A stretch of DNA of 64,000 nt from Thermoflavimicrobium daqui (GCF_003313465.1 NZ_KZ845670.1:62001-126000), one strand, 5' to 3'. Positions 44,578 through 54,052 are shown, counted from the stretch's first letter. The notes: generated by a model from the sequence alone, not told the origin. Numbers and translations: made by a program.

Positions 44578-45921
44578 ATGAACTTCCGTTACTTACCAAT
44601 GACTGAAGAAGATCAAAAAGAAATGCTACAGTTCTTAGGCATTTCTTCTGTAGATGAACTATTCGCTGACATTCCAGACGAAATCAAATTAAATCGTCGT
44701 CTCCAAATTCCTGAAGCACTGTCTGAGCCTGAAGCTGTCAAGTATTTTAGTCGCTTAGCTAAAAAGAACGTAAATAGTGATGATTATATCTACTTCTTAG
44801 GTGCTGGTATTTATGATCATTACATTCCTAGTACCGTAAACCATGTGATCTCACGTTCTGAATTCTATACAGCTTATACTCCCTATCAGCCAGAAATTAG
44901 TCAGGGAGAATTACAAGCTATTTTCGAATTCCAAACGATGATTTGTGAATTAACGGGCATGGATGCGGCCAACTCTTCCATGTATGACGGCCCTACCGCA
45001 TTGGCTGAAGCAGCGAATCTCGCTTGTGGAGTAACACGAAAGAAAAAAGTAGTTATTTCTAAAGCGGTTCATCCACAATCTCGTGCTATTTTACAAGTCA
45101 ATGCCAATGGGCAAGGTTATGATGTAGTAGAAGTTGATATAAAAAATGGACTGACTGATTTGGAAGCTTTAGATCAAGCTGTCGATCAAGACACTGCCGC
45201 AGTCATTGTACAATATCCAAACTTCTTGGGTAGCATCGAAGATCTAGCAGCCATTGAAAAAATTGCTCATAAGCATAAAGGATTGTTCGTCGTAAGCTCC
45301 AATCCACTCTCTTTGGGTGTTTTAAAACCACCAGGAGAATTTGCTGCTGATATCGTTGTCGGTGAAGCACAACCTTTTGGGATCCCGATGCAGTTTGGCG
45401 GACCAAGCTGTGGTTATTTTGCTGTTCGTAATAAATATATGCGTAAAATTCCAGGCAGAATTGTCGGGCAAACCACGGATGAAGATGGTAAACGTGGATT
45501 TGTACTTACTTTACAAGCTCGTGAACAGCATATCCGTCGGGAGAAAGCTACTTCCAATATTTGTTCCAACCAAGCTCTCAACGCCTTAGCAGCTTCTGTC
45601 GCCATGACTGCCCTTGGTAAAAGAGGAGTTCAAGAAGTTGCCATACAAAACATCCAAAAAGCGCACTATGCTAAACAGGCTATTAATCAATTAGAGGGAT
45701 ATGAAGTCGTATTTGATGCTCCTACCTTTAATGAATTTGTAATCAAAGCTCCTAAGCCCGTGTCCGAGATCAACTCCGCATTACTTAAACGTGGCATTGT
45801 AGGTGGATATGATCTAGGTCGTGATTATAAAGAGCTATCGCAGCATATATTACTCGCAGTTACTGAAGCACGTACAAAAGAAGAAATTGACTTGTTAGTT
45901 CAAGGATTGGGGGAAATCTAA
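44578..45921 (+). CDS. gcvPA: Glycine dehydrogenase (decarboxylating) subunit 1
   Basis: A 447-aa N-terminal half of split P protein: [85 protein letters not shown]. With GcvPB it decarboxylates glycine. I start at 44578, directly after the gcvH stop; the frame extends upstream within gcvH. Confidence 0.95.
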   Translation: MNFRYLPMTEEDQKEMLQFLGISSVDELFADIPDEIKLNRRLQIPEALSEPEAVKYFSRLAKKNVNSDDYIYFLGAGIYDHYIPSTVNHVISRSEFYTAYTPYQPEISQGELQAIFEFQTMICELTGMDAANSSMYDGPTALAEAANLACGVTRKKKVVISKAVHPQSRAILQVNANGQGYDVVEVDIKNGLTDLEALDQAVDQDTAAVIVQYPNFLGSIEDLAAIEKIAHKHKGLFVVSSNPLSLGVLKPPGEFAADIVVGEAQPFGIPMQFGGPSCGYFAVRNKYMRKIPGRIVGQTTDEDGKRGFVLTLQAREQHIRREKATSNICSNQALNALAASVAMTALGKRGVQEVAIQNIQKAHYAKQAINQLEGYEVVFDAPTFNEFVIKAPKPVSEINSALLKRGIVGGYDLGRDYKELSQHILLAVTEARTKEEIDLLVQGLGEI

Positions 45922-45922
45922 T

Positions 45923-47428
45923 ATGATCAAGCAAAAGGAAAAAGCGCTCATTTTTGAGATGAGCCGACCTGGACGTGCGGCTTACGACCTCCCTGATTGC
46001 GATGTACCTGAAACAAAGTTGGAAGAGCTGATTCCATCTCATTTAATTCGCCAAACTCCAGCTGAACTACCTGAGGTTTCGGAATTAGACTTAATGCGTC
46101 ACTATACCGAGCTATCCAATCGAAATCACGGGATTGATTCTGGATTCTATCCGCTTGGTTCTTGTACCATGAAATACAATCCAAAAATTAATGAAGATGT
46201 AGCACGTTATCCTGGCTTTGCGAAGATTCACCCCTACCAATCTGAAGAAACGGTACAAGGTGCATTAGAAGTTCTTTATAACCTTCAGACTGAGCTTGCT
46301 GAAATTACAGGGATGGACGAAGTAACTCTACAACCAGCAGCTGGCGCACAAGGTGAATGGTCTGCTTTGATGATGATTCGTGCTTACCATGAAAGCCGTG
46401 GCGAAAATCGTACCAAGGTAATCGTTCCAGATAGTGCTCATGGTACCAATCCAGCTAGTGCTGCAGTAGCCGGTCTAGATACGATTACAATTCCATCAGA
46501 TGAACATGGTCTCGTCGATGTTGAAGAACTGAAAAAAGCGGTCGGTCCTGACACGGCAGCACTGATGCTTACCAATCCCAATACTTTAGGTTTATTTGAA
46601 GAACACATTGTCGAAATCGCTAAAGTCGTACACGAAGCAGGTGGGCTTCTTTATTATGATGGAGCCAATGCCAATGCGATCTTAGGGATTACCCGTCCTG
46701 GGGACATGGGCTTTGACGTGGTTCACCTTAACTTGCATAAAACCTTTACTGGACCCCACGGGGGCGGTGGTCCTGGTGCAGGACCCGTTGGTGTGAAAAA
46801 AATCTTAGCACCATTCTTACCACGTCCACAGGTGGTAAAAGTTGGAGATCACTTTAAATTAAACCATGATATTCCACAATCGATCGGACGTGTTAAAGCA
46901 TTCTTTGGGAACTTTGGTATCTTACTACGTGCTTTTGTTTATATTCGTTCCAATGGACCAGATGGACTTCTCAAAGTGTCACAAGATGCTGTTTTAAATG
47001 CCAACTATATGATGCGTAAATTACAGCCTTACTTTGATCTTCCTTATGACCGGGTTTGTAAACACGAATTTGTCCTTTCAGGTCGCCGTCAAAAGAAACT
47101 GGGAGTTCGTACACTTGATATCGCTAAAAGACTACTGGACTTTGGCTTCCATCCTCCAACTATCTACTTCCCACTGATTGTCGAGGAATGTATGATGATC
47201 GAACCAACCGAAACCGAGTCCAAAGAAACCTTAGACGCATTTATTAACACCATGATCCAAATCGCCAAAGAGGCAGAAGAATCACCAGAGATTGTTTTAG
47301 AAGCACCTCATGATACAGTAGTTTCCCGATTAGATGAAGTATCTGCAGCTCGTAAGCCTATTCTTCGTTATACTCCAAATCATGAAGCAAGCGCAAACCC
47401 ATCCAACAAAGAAACGGTTAAAGCCTAA
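45923..47428 (+). CDS. gcvPB: Glycine dehydrogenase (decarboxylating) subunit 2
   Basis: A 501-aa C-terminal half of P protein. The PLP Lys lies in [20 protein letters not shown]; also [19 protein letters not shown] and [10 protein letters not shown]. It is the last gene of the operon and completes P, H and T; the L protein (dihydrolipoyl dehydrogenase) is not in the window. Confidence 0.95.
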   Translation: MIKQKEKALIFEMSRPGRAAYDLPDCDVPETKLEELIPSHLIRQTPAELPEVSELDLMRHYTELSNRNHGIDSGFYPLGSCTMKYNPKINEDVARYPGFAKIHPYQSEETVQGALEVLYNLQTELAEITGMDEVTLQPAAGAQGEWSALMMIRAYHESRGENRTKVIVPDSAHGTNPASAAVAGLDTITIPSDEHGLVDVEELKKAVGPDTAALMLTNPNTLGLFEEHIVEIAKVVHEAGGLLYYDGANANAILGITRPGDMGFDVVHLNLHKTFTGPHGGGGPGAGPVGVKKILAPFLPRPQVVKVGDHFKLNHDIPQSIGRVKAFFGNFGILLRAFVYIRSNGPDGLLKVSQDAVLNANYMMRKLQPYFDLPYDRVCKHEFVLSGRRQKKLGVRTLDIAKRLLDFGFHPPTIYFPLIVEECMMIEPTETESKETLDAFINTMIQIAKEAEESPEIVLEAPHDTVVSRLDEVSAARKPILRYTPNHEASANPSNKETVKA

Positions 47429-47433
47429 ACAAA

Positions 47434-47467
47434 CTCCCCCATCCTCTATGCCAAAGAGGTGGGGGAA
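47434..47467 (+). terminator. Hairpin at the end of the glycine operon
   Basis: CTCCCCCATCCTCT with AGAGGTGGGGGA forms a GC-rich stem with one mismatch and a short loop. It is followed by AATAT rather than a U run, so termination may be weak. Confidence 0.55.
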
Positions 47468-47599
47468 TATCCCTACTAAGGTTAGATGATGCTCGTTGAT
47501 ACAACCTTAACAATAAAACACTACCTAATTACTATATATTTCTAATATTTACTATTGATATTATATGGTGAAATTAATAAATATTTTTCCATAAAAGTA

Positions 47600-47628
47600 T
47601 TGATTTATCATTAAATACTTGATAGAAT
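47600..47628 (+). promoter_or_regulatory. Candidate SigA promoter of the purine permease operon
   Basis: TTGATT, 17-bp spacer, TAGAAT. Transcription would start near 47635, about 80 nt before the purine aptamer. Confidence 0.55.
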
Positions 47629-47714
47629 AATAATCGAATGAAATATAAAAATAATTACAATCAATAGGTTATTTATAGCTATTATTTTCGGATAATTTCA
47701 TAGATTCATCATCG

Positions 47715-47780
47715 CTCGTATAATCCTGAAAATATGGTTTGGGACTATCTAGAGGGAACCGATAACTTCCTAGCTACGAG
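47715..47780 (+). promoter_or_regulatory. Purine riboswitch aptamer (C74, guanine-type)
   Basis: CTCGTA (47715-47720) pairs with TACGAG (47775-47780) as P1. J1/2 reads TATAATC, loop 2 AATATGG and J2/3 TATCTAG. The J3/1 base before UA, equivalent to position 74, is C (47774), which predicts a guanine-type ligand. Differences from the usual core are A for U48 and G for A73, while the 46-53 pair is changed compensatorily from G-C to C-G. Confidence 0.88.
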
Positions 47781-47825
47781 AACAGTCGTTTTATGCGATT
47801 GTTCTTGTCGTTAGGAAGTTTTTTA
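47764..47825 (+). terminator. Riboswitch terminator overlapping the aptamer
   Basis: A 25-bp hairpin with one mismatch (arms 47764-47788 and 47796-47820) followed by TTTT. Its 5' arm contains the 3' strands of both P3 and P1 of the aptamer. Aptamer and terminator cannot coexist, so ligand binding should turn expression ON. Confidence 0.85.
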
Positions 47826-47840
47826 TTATGGAATACTATT

Positions 47841-47871
47841 AGGAGGTGAGTCAAAAATGTAAGCGCTTTAT
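47841..47871 (+). promoter_or_regulatory. Start-stop (ATG-TAA) element and overlapping candidate cre site
   Basis: AGGAGGTGA lies 7 nt before ATG directly followed by TAA (47857-47862): a full ribosome site with no peptide. TGTAAGCGCTTTAT (47858-47871) matches the cre consensus TGWAANCGNTNWCA except for its last two bases. A 9-bp inverted repeat (ATTTAGCAT ... ATGCTAAAT) follows before the real ribosome site. Confidence 0.45.
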
Positions 47872-47939
47872 CAATTTAGCATCATCCTGTTGAAGGTCAC
47901 CTAGGTCATGCTAAATGATCCATATTGGAGGGAAAACCA

Positions 47940-49304
47940 TTGAGTAGCGCCAAAGTAAATCATGAAGATCATACCCAAGTAGGTCAAACCTCTTTTTTGC
48001 AAAAATTCTTCCAATTAAAAGAAAGAGGTACAAATGTTCGCACTGAGATTATTGCAGGATTAACGACTTTTATGACAATCAGCTATATTCTTTTGGTAAA
48101 TCCAAAAGCTCTACATGATGCTGGAATTCCACTAGAAGCAGCGATCGGAGCGACTGGCTTTGTGATTGTGTTAGGGTCACTCTTATATGCTTTATTTGCA
48201 AACTTACCCATTGCTGTAGGACCTGGTGTTGGATTAAATGCATTTTTTGCTTATTCCATCGTACAAGGGATGGGATTACCTTGGCAAACTGCTTTAGGCG
48301 CTGTATTTATCTCTGGTGTTGTATTTTTCATTCTAACCATCACCAATATTCGAAAGGTGATTATCGAAGCAATACCTAATCCGCTCAAATATTCCGTTGG
48401 CGTTGGTGTAGGAGCATTTCTCTGTTTGATTGGTCTTAAAAGTGCTGGAGTGGTAGTCGCTGACAAATCCACTTTTGTGACTCTTGGATCGATAACCTCC
48501 CCTAGTGTGATTCTATTTTTCATCGGTTTAATCATTGCTGGAGTACTCACGGCTAGGAATATCAAAGGAAGTTTAGTTATTAGTATTCTCATCGTGACCC
48601 TCTTGTCGATGGTGGTAGGAAACTCTCCTGCTCCTAAAGCGGTCGGCGATATTTTCTCATTTAAATTCCCTGATATAACAGCTACATTCCTAGCCATGGA
48701 TATTCCTGCAGCATTTGGCTACGGCGTATTCTCAGTCATCTTTTCTTTTACCATCATCGATTTGCTAGACAACTCTGCAACACTCGTTGCCTTGGCACAA
48801 AAAGCGGGCTTAATCAATAAAGAAGGAAAAATTCCGAACATGCAACAAGCATTCTATGGTGATGCATTCGCCATTATGGGAAGTGCAGCACTTGGTTCAA
48901 CCGCAACCAACGCATACAGTGATAATGCAGCAGGAATTGCTGCTGGTGGCAGAACAGGCTTAACAGCTCTGATTGTAGCTGGATTAGTAGCCATCTCCGT
49001 TATCTTCTTAATGCCTTTTATTCAACTAATTCCAAGTGTAGCAACTGCTCCTATTCTCGTTCTTGTCGGTGCATTTATGTTGGAAGAAATACGACATCTT
49101 AAGTTTGATGATTTCACAGATACACTTCCTGCTTTTATCACCATTTTTATGATGCCGCTTACTTATAGTATTGCCAATGGAATTGGAATTGGCTTTATCG
49201 CTTATAGCTTGCTAAAAATCTTAAGTGGTAAATATAAAGAGCCCCATTGGATGGTTCACGTGATCAGCATAGCCTTTATCATTAGCTTTCTCTATCATGG
49301 CTAA
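47940..49304 (+). CDS. NCS2/AzgA-type purine permease (PbuG-like)
   Basis: A 454-aa membrane protein with about 12-14 TM segments: EIIAGLTTFMTISYILLVNPK, GPGVGLNAFFAYSIV and GSTATNAYSDNAAGIAAGGRTGLTALIV, typical of AzgA-like adenine/guanine/hypoxanthine transporters. The start is TTG at 47940, 7 nt after GGAGGG; a TTG 15 bp upstream lies within the ribosome site. The purine riboswitch upstream supports a purine substrate. The amidohydrolase gene follows 27 bp later. Confidence 0.88.
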   Translation: MSSAKVNHEDHTQVGQTSFLQKFFQLKERGTNVRTEIIAGLTTFMTISYILLVNPKALHDAGIPLEAAIGATGFVIVLGSLLYALFANLPIAVGPGVGLNAFFAYSIVQGMGLPWQTALGAVFISGVVFFILTITNIRKVIIEAIPNPLKYSVGVGVGAFLCLIGLKSAGVVVADKSTFVTLGSITSPSVILFFIGLIIAGVLTARNIKGSLVISILIVTLLSMVVGNSPAPKAVGDIFSFKFPDITATFLAMDIPAAFGYGVFSVIFSFTIIDLLDNSATLVALAQKAGLINKEGKIPNMQQAFYGDAFAIMGSAALGSTATNAYSDNAAGIAAGGRTGLTALIVAGLVAISVIFLMPFIQLIPSVATAPILVLVGAFMLEEIRHLKFDDFTDTLPAFITIFMMPLTYSIANGIGIGFIAYSLLKILSGKYKEPHWMVHVISIAFIISFLYHG

Positions 49305-49331
49305 CCAAATTTATACAAGTAGGTGATATGA

Positions 49332-50672
49332 ATGTCCAGTCTACTAATTAAGAACGCCCAAATCATTACCATGGATCCCAATCATACGATTTTCACAGGT
49401 GATCTCTATATTGAAAACGATTCCATCCGTGAAGTAGGAGAAAATCTAAATCCCAGTTCAGTAGATAAAGTGATTGATGGAACGGGTCGGATCGTTATTC
49501 CTGGCTTTATCCAGACACACATTCATTTATGCCAAACATTATTCCGTGGACAAGCTGATGACTTAGAACTGATGGATTGGCTACAAAAACGGGTATGGCC
49601 ACTTGAAGCATCTCATGATGAAGAATCGCTTTACTACTCTGCCCTACTTGGCATTGGGGAATTAATCCAAAGTGGTACCACCTGTATCGTCGATATGGAA
49701 ACCGTACACCATACCGATTCTGCTTTCCAAGCCCTTGCAGATAGTGGTTTCCGCGCTTTATCTGGAAAATGTATGATGGATCATGGTAACGAAGTTCCGA
49801 TCCTACTTCGCGAAAACACAGCTCATTCTATTCAAGAAAGTGTAAACTTGCTGGAGAAGTGGCATAACTATGATCATGGTCGGATTGAATATGCTTTTTG
49901 CCCTCGCTTTGTCGTATCTTGTACCGAAGAACTACTCGTCAATGTACGTGATCTAGCTGAACAGTATGGTGTTAAAATTCATACTCATGCTTCCGAAAAC
50001 CGTGGGGAGATCGCCATCGTTGAAGCTGAACGCGGTATGCGTAACGTTGTTTATCTCGATCATATTGGTATGGCTCGGGAAAATCTTATTCTCGCTCACT
50101 GTGTACACCTTAATGATGAAGAGAAAGAAATCATTAAAAAGCGTGGGGTTAAGGTTTCTCACTGTCCGGGCTCTAACTTAAAGCTCGCTTCCGGAATCTC
50201 TGATGTTCCCGATATGATCGATCGAGCGATCCATGTTAGCTTAGGTTCAGATGGAGCACCTTGTAACAATACGTTGGATATGTTTCATGAGATGCGCTTA
50301 GCTGCGATTATGCATAAGCCTGCCTACGGTCCAACAGCGATGAAAGCAAGACAGGTATTTGAAATGGCCACCATCAGTGGTGCTAAAGCAGTGGGAATGG
50401 AAGACAAAATCGGAAGTCTAGAAGTGGGTAAAAAAGCGGACTTAGCTATCCTTAACTTAAACAAATTCCACTCTGCACCATGGGCAGAGGTCGATCCGAT
50501 CTCCCGGATTGTCTACACCGCCAACTCGGGTGATGTGGAAACCACCATCATAGGCGGTCAAATCGTTATGGAAAATCGGATCATGAAAACCATTGACGAA
50601 AAAGTCGTACTTAAAGAAGCAAATAAGTCCATCAAACGTTTACTTAAAAAGTTACCATCCATCCAATACTAA
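49332..50672 (+). CDS. Guanine-deaminase/TRZ-like amidohydrolase
   Basis: A 446-aa mononuclear metal amidohydrolase: HxH in QTHIHLCQTLFRGQADDLELMDWL, His in IHTHASENRGE, HCVHLNDEE, and Asp in SLGSDGAPCNNTLDMFHEMR. Subfamily members deaminate guanine, 8-oxoguanine, 5'-deoxyadenosine or S-adenosylhomocysteine. Co-transcription with a purine permease behind a guanine-type riboswitch favours guanine or 8-oxoguanine as the substrate. That assignment is from context, not from a specific residue. Confidence 0.82.
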   Translation: MSSLLIKNAQIITMDPNHTIFTGDLYIENDSIREVGENLNPSSVDKVIDGTGRIVIPGFIQTHIHLCQTLFRGQADDLELMDWLQKRVWPLEASHDEESLYYSALLGIGELIQSGTTCIVDMETVHHTDSAFQALADSGFRALSGKCMMDHGNEVPILLRENTAHSIQESVNLLEKWHNYDHGRIEYAFCPRFVVSCTEELLVNVRDLAEQYGVKIHTHASENRGEIAIVEAERGMRNVVYLDHIGMARENLILAHCVHLNDEEKEIIKKRGVKVSHCPGSNLKLASGISDVPDMIDRAIHVSLGSDGAPCNNTLDMFHEMRLAAIMHKPAYGPTAMKARQVFEMATISGAKAVGMEDKIGSLEVGKKADLAILNLNKFHSAPWAEVDPISRIVYTANSGDVETTIIGGQIVMENRIMKTIDEKVVLKEANKSIKRLLKKLPSIQY

Positions 50673-50778
50673 TTAAACAGTTTTTTTGGAATAGTTTTTA
50701 TATAAGTCTCTTTTTTATTATATGATTTCTCCTCCTTCTATTTCAACGAATAGATATAGTCCCTTGTGATAAGATAGG

Positions 50779-50825
50779 CTACTGACAATTAGAATAGTCA
50801 GTCCAATTGTCAGTAGTCTTTTTCA
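50779..50825 (+). terminator. Terminator of the purine permease operon
   Basis: CTACTGACAATT/AATTGTCAGTAG stem with a 14-nt loop and T-rich tail, about 110 bp after the amidohydrolase stop. The rest of the 297-bp gap to 50969 holds only a second hairpin. Confidence 0.75.
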
Positions 50826-50940
50826 ATAGCCTACGATTAACTCCATTATAATAATTATCCATCACTATACATTTTTGGGGATTATCCCCCATCCACCAAG
50901 GATGAACCAGATTTAATATCATCGGGAAGTAAAAAAGAAA

Positions 50941-50967
50941 GCCCACAGTTTAAGGAACTGTGGGTAT
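50941..50967 (-). terminator. Terminator after the small hypothetical gene
   Basis: GCCCACAGTT/AACTGTGGGT stem with a 4-5 nt loop and a T-rich minus-strand tail, 3 bp past the stop. Confidence 0.75.
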
Positions 50968-50969
50968 AC

Positions 50970-51278
50970 TTAACCTTCTAATTGCTTTAGTATTTGTAAA
51001 ACTTGGTCAAATTCTTCTTTAGTGTCAGGCAAGACAATACCTGCTTCCAAAATCTCATCCGTAATTCTGTTAAAGATTTCTTGATAATCAGACCGTAACT
51101 TATGTTTTTGCAAAAAGTCCATCACCATCTTAACATCATGCCAATTAGCAATGATATAAAAAATGGTATCTGGATTATGGATTCCGCTATTGCGATGATA
51201 ATCTAGCCCATGCTCTATTTGTTTGATACGTTCATGAATGCCTGTTTCTAAAACGCTTAGTACTTCAGACCCAATCAT
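50970..51278 (-). CDS. Hypothetical 102-aa helical protein
   Basis: Not recognised. It is predicted to be mostly helical, acidic, without signal or membrane segment (IHERIKQIEHGLDYHRNSGIHNPDTIFYIIANWHDVKMVMDFLQKH). It has its own terminator. AGAGAGAAGGAG lies before the start. Composition is like its neighbours, so I take it as real. Confidence 0.65.
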   Translation of the reverse strand: MIGSEVLSVLETGIHERIKQIEHGLDYHRNSGIHNPDTIFYIIANWHDVKMVMDFLQKHKLRSDYQEIFNRITDEILEAGIVLPDTKEEFDQVLQILKQLEG

Positions 51279-51424
51279 ACATGATATGCTCCTTCTCTCT
51301 AAGACGAAAAGTTTAGAGAGATCTATTATAACGTTATTTCTATAGCAAATTCAAATTCCCTCAGCTCAATCTGAAGCCTATATCTATTTTTCTTTAACAT
51401 TGAATACAAACCGTTCATTTAAGG

Positions 51425-53071
51425 CTATTTCATTGGCTTTAATAAATCAATTCCCCACACAGGTGGCATGATAAAATAAATCGCTAGGACAATCACAATA
51501 ATAGAAATGATATTTAGCCAGAATCCCGCTTTCGCCATGGTCCCAATTCGGACATAACCGGAACCAAAGACAACGGCATTCGGTGGGGTGGCCACTGGTA
51601 ACATAAAGGCACAAGATGCTGCTAAGCCAGCTCCTACCATTAATCCATACGGATGAACGGCAATTGCACTTGCAAAAGCTGCCATAATTGGGAACATCAT
51701 CGTAGCCGTGGCTGTATTTGACGTTATTTCGGTCAAGAAGATAACCAGTGTCACTACAAGTGTAAGTACTAGGATAAATGAAACGCCTTGAAGCCCTGTT
51801 AGTTGCTCGCCGATCCACTTCGTCAGTCCAGAATCTTTAAATCCTCCAGCAATAGCCAGTCCACCGCCAAACAATAGCAAAATGCCCCATGGTAGTTTTT
51901 TGGCAGTATCCCAATCCATAATCATTTTTCCAGGTTGGCTCTTCGCTGGTAATAAAAAGAGGACGACAGCCGCTACAATCGCAATCATCGTATCATCAAT
52001 CCCAGGAATCCATAGGTCTAGGAGAAAGTCTCGTGTAATCCATGCCAATGCTGTGAGTGTAAATACCACCATCACCATTTTTTCTTCGCTTGATGTTTTT
52101 CCAAGGGTTTGAATCTCTTTTTGAATCACTTCTTTTCCACCCGGAATTTCTTTCACTTTCATTGGAAAAGCGATTTTCACTAGATAAAGCCAAGTTAATG
52201 CTAGTAAAATAATCACAATGGGAACACCGATCAACATCCAAGTAGCAAAAGAAACTTCTACATTATATAGTTTTTTGACTTGTGCAGCAAAAATCGCATT
52301 GGGCGGGGTTCCAATCAATGTTCCAAGTCCACCAATCGACGCTGCATAAGCAATTCCTAACATCATTGAATTACCAAATGGGAAATTTCCTTGACTTGTA
52401 TCCACATCGGGATGATCTTTTAATACTGCGGAAAATTGATAAATGATTGCTAAACCGATGGGAACCATCATCATAGCGGTAGCCGTATTGGAAATCCACA
52501 TTGAAAGAAAGCCAGTTGCAGCCATGGTACCTAGCACAATCCGATCTGCTTTTGTTCCAATCCAAGAAATGATCGTCAAAGCGATACGTTTATGTAAGTT
52601 CCACTTTTCCATCGCCAAAGCGACGATAAATCCACCCATAAACAGGAAAATCGTTGTATCACCATAGTCTGCAGTGACATCCTTTACTTCAGTTACTTTT
52701 GTGATGGGAAATAAGATAATGGGTAAGAGTGACGTCGCAGGAATAGGGATCGCTTCAGTTACCCACCATGTCGCAATCCAAACAGTAGAAGCTAGGACAG
52801 CTTTGGCTTCATAACCCATTCCAGGAAAATTACCGAATATAAGAATAAGTAGGAATAGGAGCGGTCCTAAAATCAATCCAACTTTTTGTCTTGTTTCCAA
52901 TTTGGGAGGCTTTTTTGGTTGCTCTTCTTTCGTTTGCCCTTTTTCTAATTTACCTGCTTTTATTTTTTTCTTTCCACTAAAGAATCGAAGTAAATCTTTT
53001 GTTTCCGCATGAAGCTGCCATGCGTAACTCCACCATTTTGTAAGTGTAGCCAATCTCATCCATATCAACAT
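51425..53071 (-). CDS. SLC13/DASS-family sodium-coupled anion transporter
   Basis: A 548-aa protein. A basic cytosolic N-terminal tail of about 65 residues precedes about 11-12 TM segments. The duplicated SNT/TPPN motifs of the divalent anion:sodium symporters are present: SNTATAMMMVPIG with IGTPPNAIF, and TSNTATATMMFPI with VATPPNAVVFGSG. It probably imports C4-dicarboxylates or citrate. The start is uncertain: the ATG at 53071 is very close to AAGGATG, and 53059 is an alternative. The promoter overlaps a strong cre match. Confidence 0.88.
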   Translation of the reverse strand: MLIWMRLATLTKWWSYAWQLHAETKDLLRFFSGKKKIKAGKLEKGQTKEEQPKKPPKLETRQKVGLILGPLLFLLILIFGNFPGMGYEAKAVLASTVWIATWWVTEAIPIPATSLLPIILFPITKVTEVKDVTADYGDTTIFLFMGGFIVALAMEKWNLHKRIALTIISWIGTKADRIVLGTMAATGFLSMWISNTATAMMMVPIGLAIIYQFSAVLKDHPDVDTSQGNFPFGNSMMLGIAYAASIGGLGTLIGTPPNAIFAAQVKKLYNVEVSFATWMLIGVPIVIILLALTWLYLVKIAFPMKVKEIPGGKEVIQKEIQTLGKTSSEEKMVMVVFTLTALAWITRDFLLDLWIPGIDDTMIAIVAAVVLFLLPAKSQPGKMIMDWDTAKKLPWGILLLFGGGLAIAGGFKDSGLTKWIGEQLTGLQGVSFILVLTLVVTLVIFLTEITSNTATATMMFPIMAAFASAIAVHPYGLMVGAGLAASCAFMLPVATPPNAVVFGSGYVRIGTMAKAGFWLNIISIIVIVLAIYFIMPPVWGIDLLKPMK

Positions 53072-53392
53072 CCTTATAATTTTCGATTTTTATTAACATT
53101 CTATATATAAGTATACATAAATAGTAAACGCTTTCAATTATATTTATAATTTTCGTCTATACAGGAATTATTTTACTTAATAATTCCTTATATTTATAAT
53201 CTTATTTACTTCCTAATAGAAGGTTTTTGGATATAGAGGTTATTGTATGGTAACGTAGCCTAAGCAAGTTGATCTACCAATAGGTACTTCGATAGCTCGA
53301 TTTCCCAGCAAATATGTTAAAGCTCCTTTCATTGTTTTTATTCGATAAAATATAGATAAGACCGTAGAAATACGATCATAGGAGGAATACAT
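53072..53392. other. Divergent intergenic region
   Basis: About 320 bp. It holds the transporter promoter with its cre site near 53110-53137. The remainder is A/T-rich DNA up to the GGAGGA ribosome site of the decayed Old Yellow Enzyme gene. No other gene is seen. Confidence 0.5.
53110..53137 (-). promoter_or_regulatory. SigA promoter with overlapping CcpA cre site
   Basis: On the minus strand TTGAAA, 16 bp, TATACT. TGAAAGCGTTTACT (53123-53136) matches the cre consensus TGWAANCGNTNWCA at all but the final base and covers the -35 box. CcpA should repress the anion transporter when preferred sugars are present. Confidence 0.75.
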
Positions 53393-53807
53393 GTGTCCCT
53401 TATTTTCCAGCCATTCCAACAAAAAAACTGTATTCTACCCAACCGAATTGTTTGCTCACCCATGTTTATGTATTCCGCTACCGAGCAAGGACAAGTAACA
53501 GACTGGCATATCGTACATTATGGAACACGTGCAGCGGGAAATCTTGATGATTGAAGCCACAGCAGTGGAAAGTCGTGGACGTATCAGTATGAAAGATCTG
53601 GGTCTTTGGGAAGAATATCAGATGGAAGTGCTACATCAAATAGTCTCTTTCGCAAAATCTCAAGCAGAAGAAATCTTGGGCAACAACCGAGATGACCTTA
53701 TCTTTCTTGGTAGGGAATTATTACGCAACCCTTATTGGGTATTAGATGCTGCTAAAGATAGGAAGAGAGACTATATCGGACCTAAGCAATATGCTCGTGC
53801 GTTTTAG
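53393..53807 (+). pseudogene. Remnant of a YqjM/NamA-type Old Yellow Enzyme gene
   Basis: GTG at 53393 after GGAGGAATACAT reads into NRIVCSPMFMYSATEQGQVTDWHIVHYGTRAAG, the start of an Old Yellow Enzyme, then stops. One frame over, from about 53535, MIEATAVESRGRISMKDLGLWEEYQ continues the family. It then jumps at about residue SFAKSQ straight to the C-terminal AEEILGNNRDDLIFLGRELLRNPYWVLDAAK ... PKQYARAF. So there is one frameshift and an internal deletion of roughly 200 codons that removes most of the barrel. It cannot make an active enzyme. Confidence 0.85.
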
Positions 53808-53811
53808 AATA

Positions 53812-53852
53812 AAAGCCATTCCTCAATGATTCAACTTAAGAGGAATGGCGAC
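53812..53852 (+). terminator. Terminator after the Old Yellow Enzyme remnant
   Basis: AGCCATTCCTC/AGAGGAATGGC stem with a 14-nt loop and a T-rich tail, kept although the gene is broken. Confidence 0.65.
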
Positions 53853-54052
53853 TCTATTTTTATATCTCTTCCTTCTATACCAAACTGTCAAACTTATCTC
53901 ATCCTTACATAATCACGGCATTCTCGTCAAACGTAGGCAGCTTGATGATATTTACTCTCTCTTGACATCTATCAGAATCATTTTTAGTAACAGATCGATA
54001 GAATAAAACAATACAAAACGTAGGACTTTTTTCCCAAGAGGGGTTGATAATT

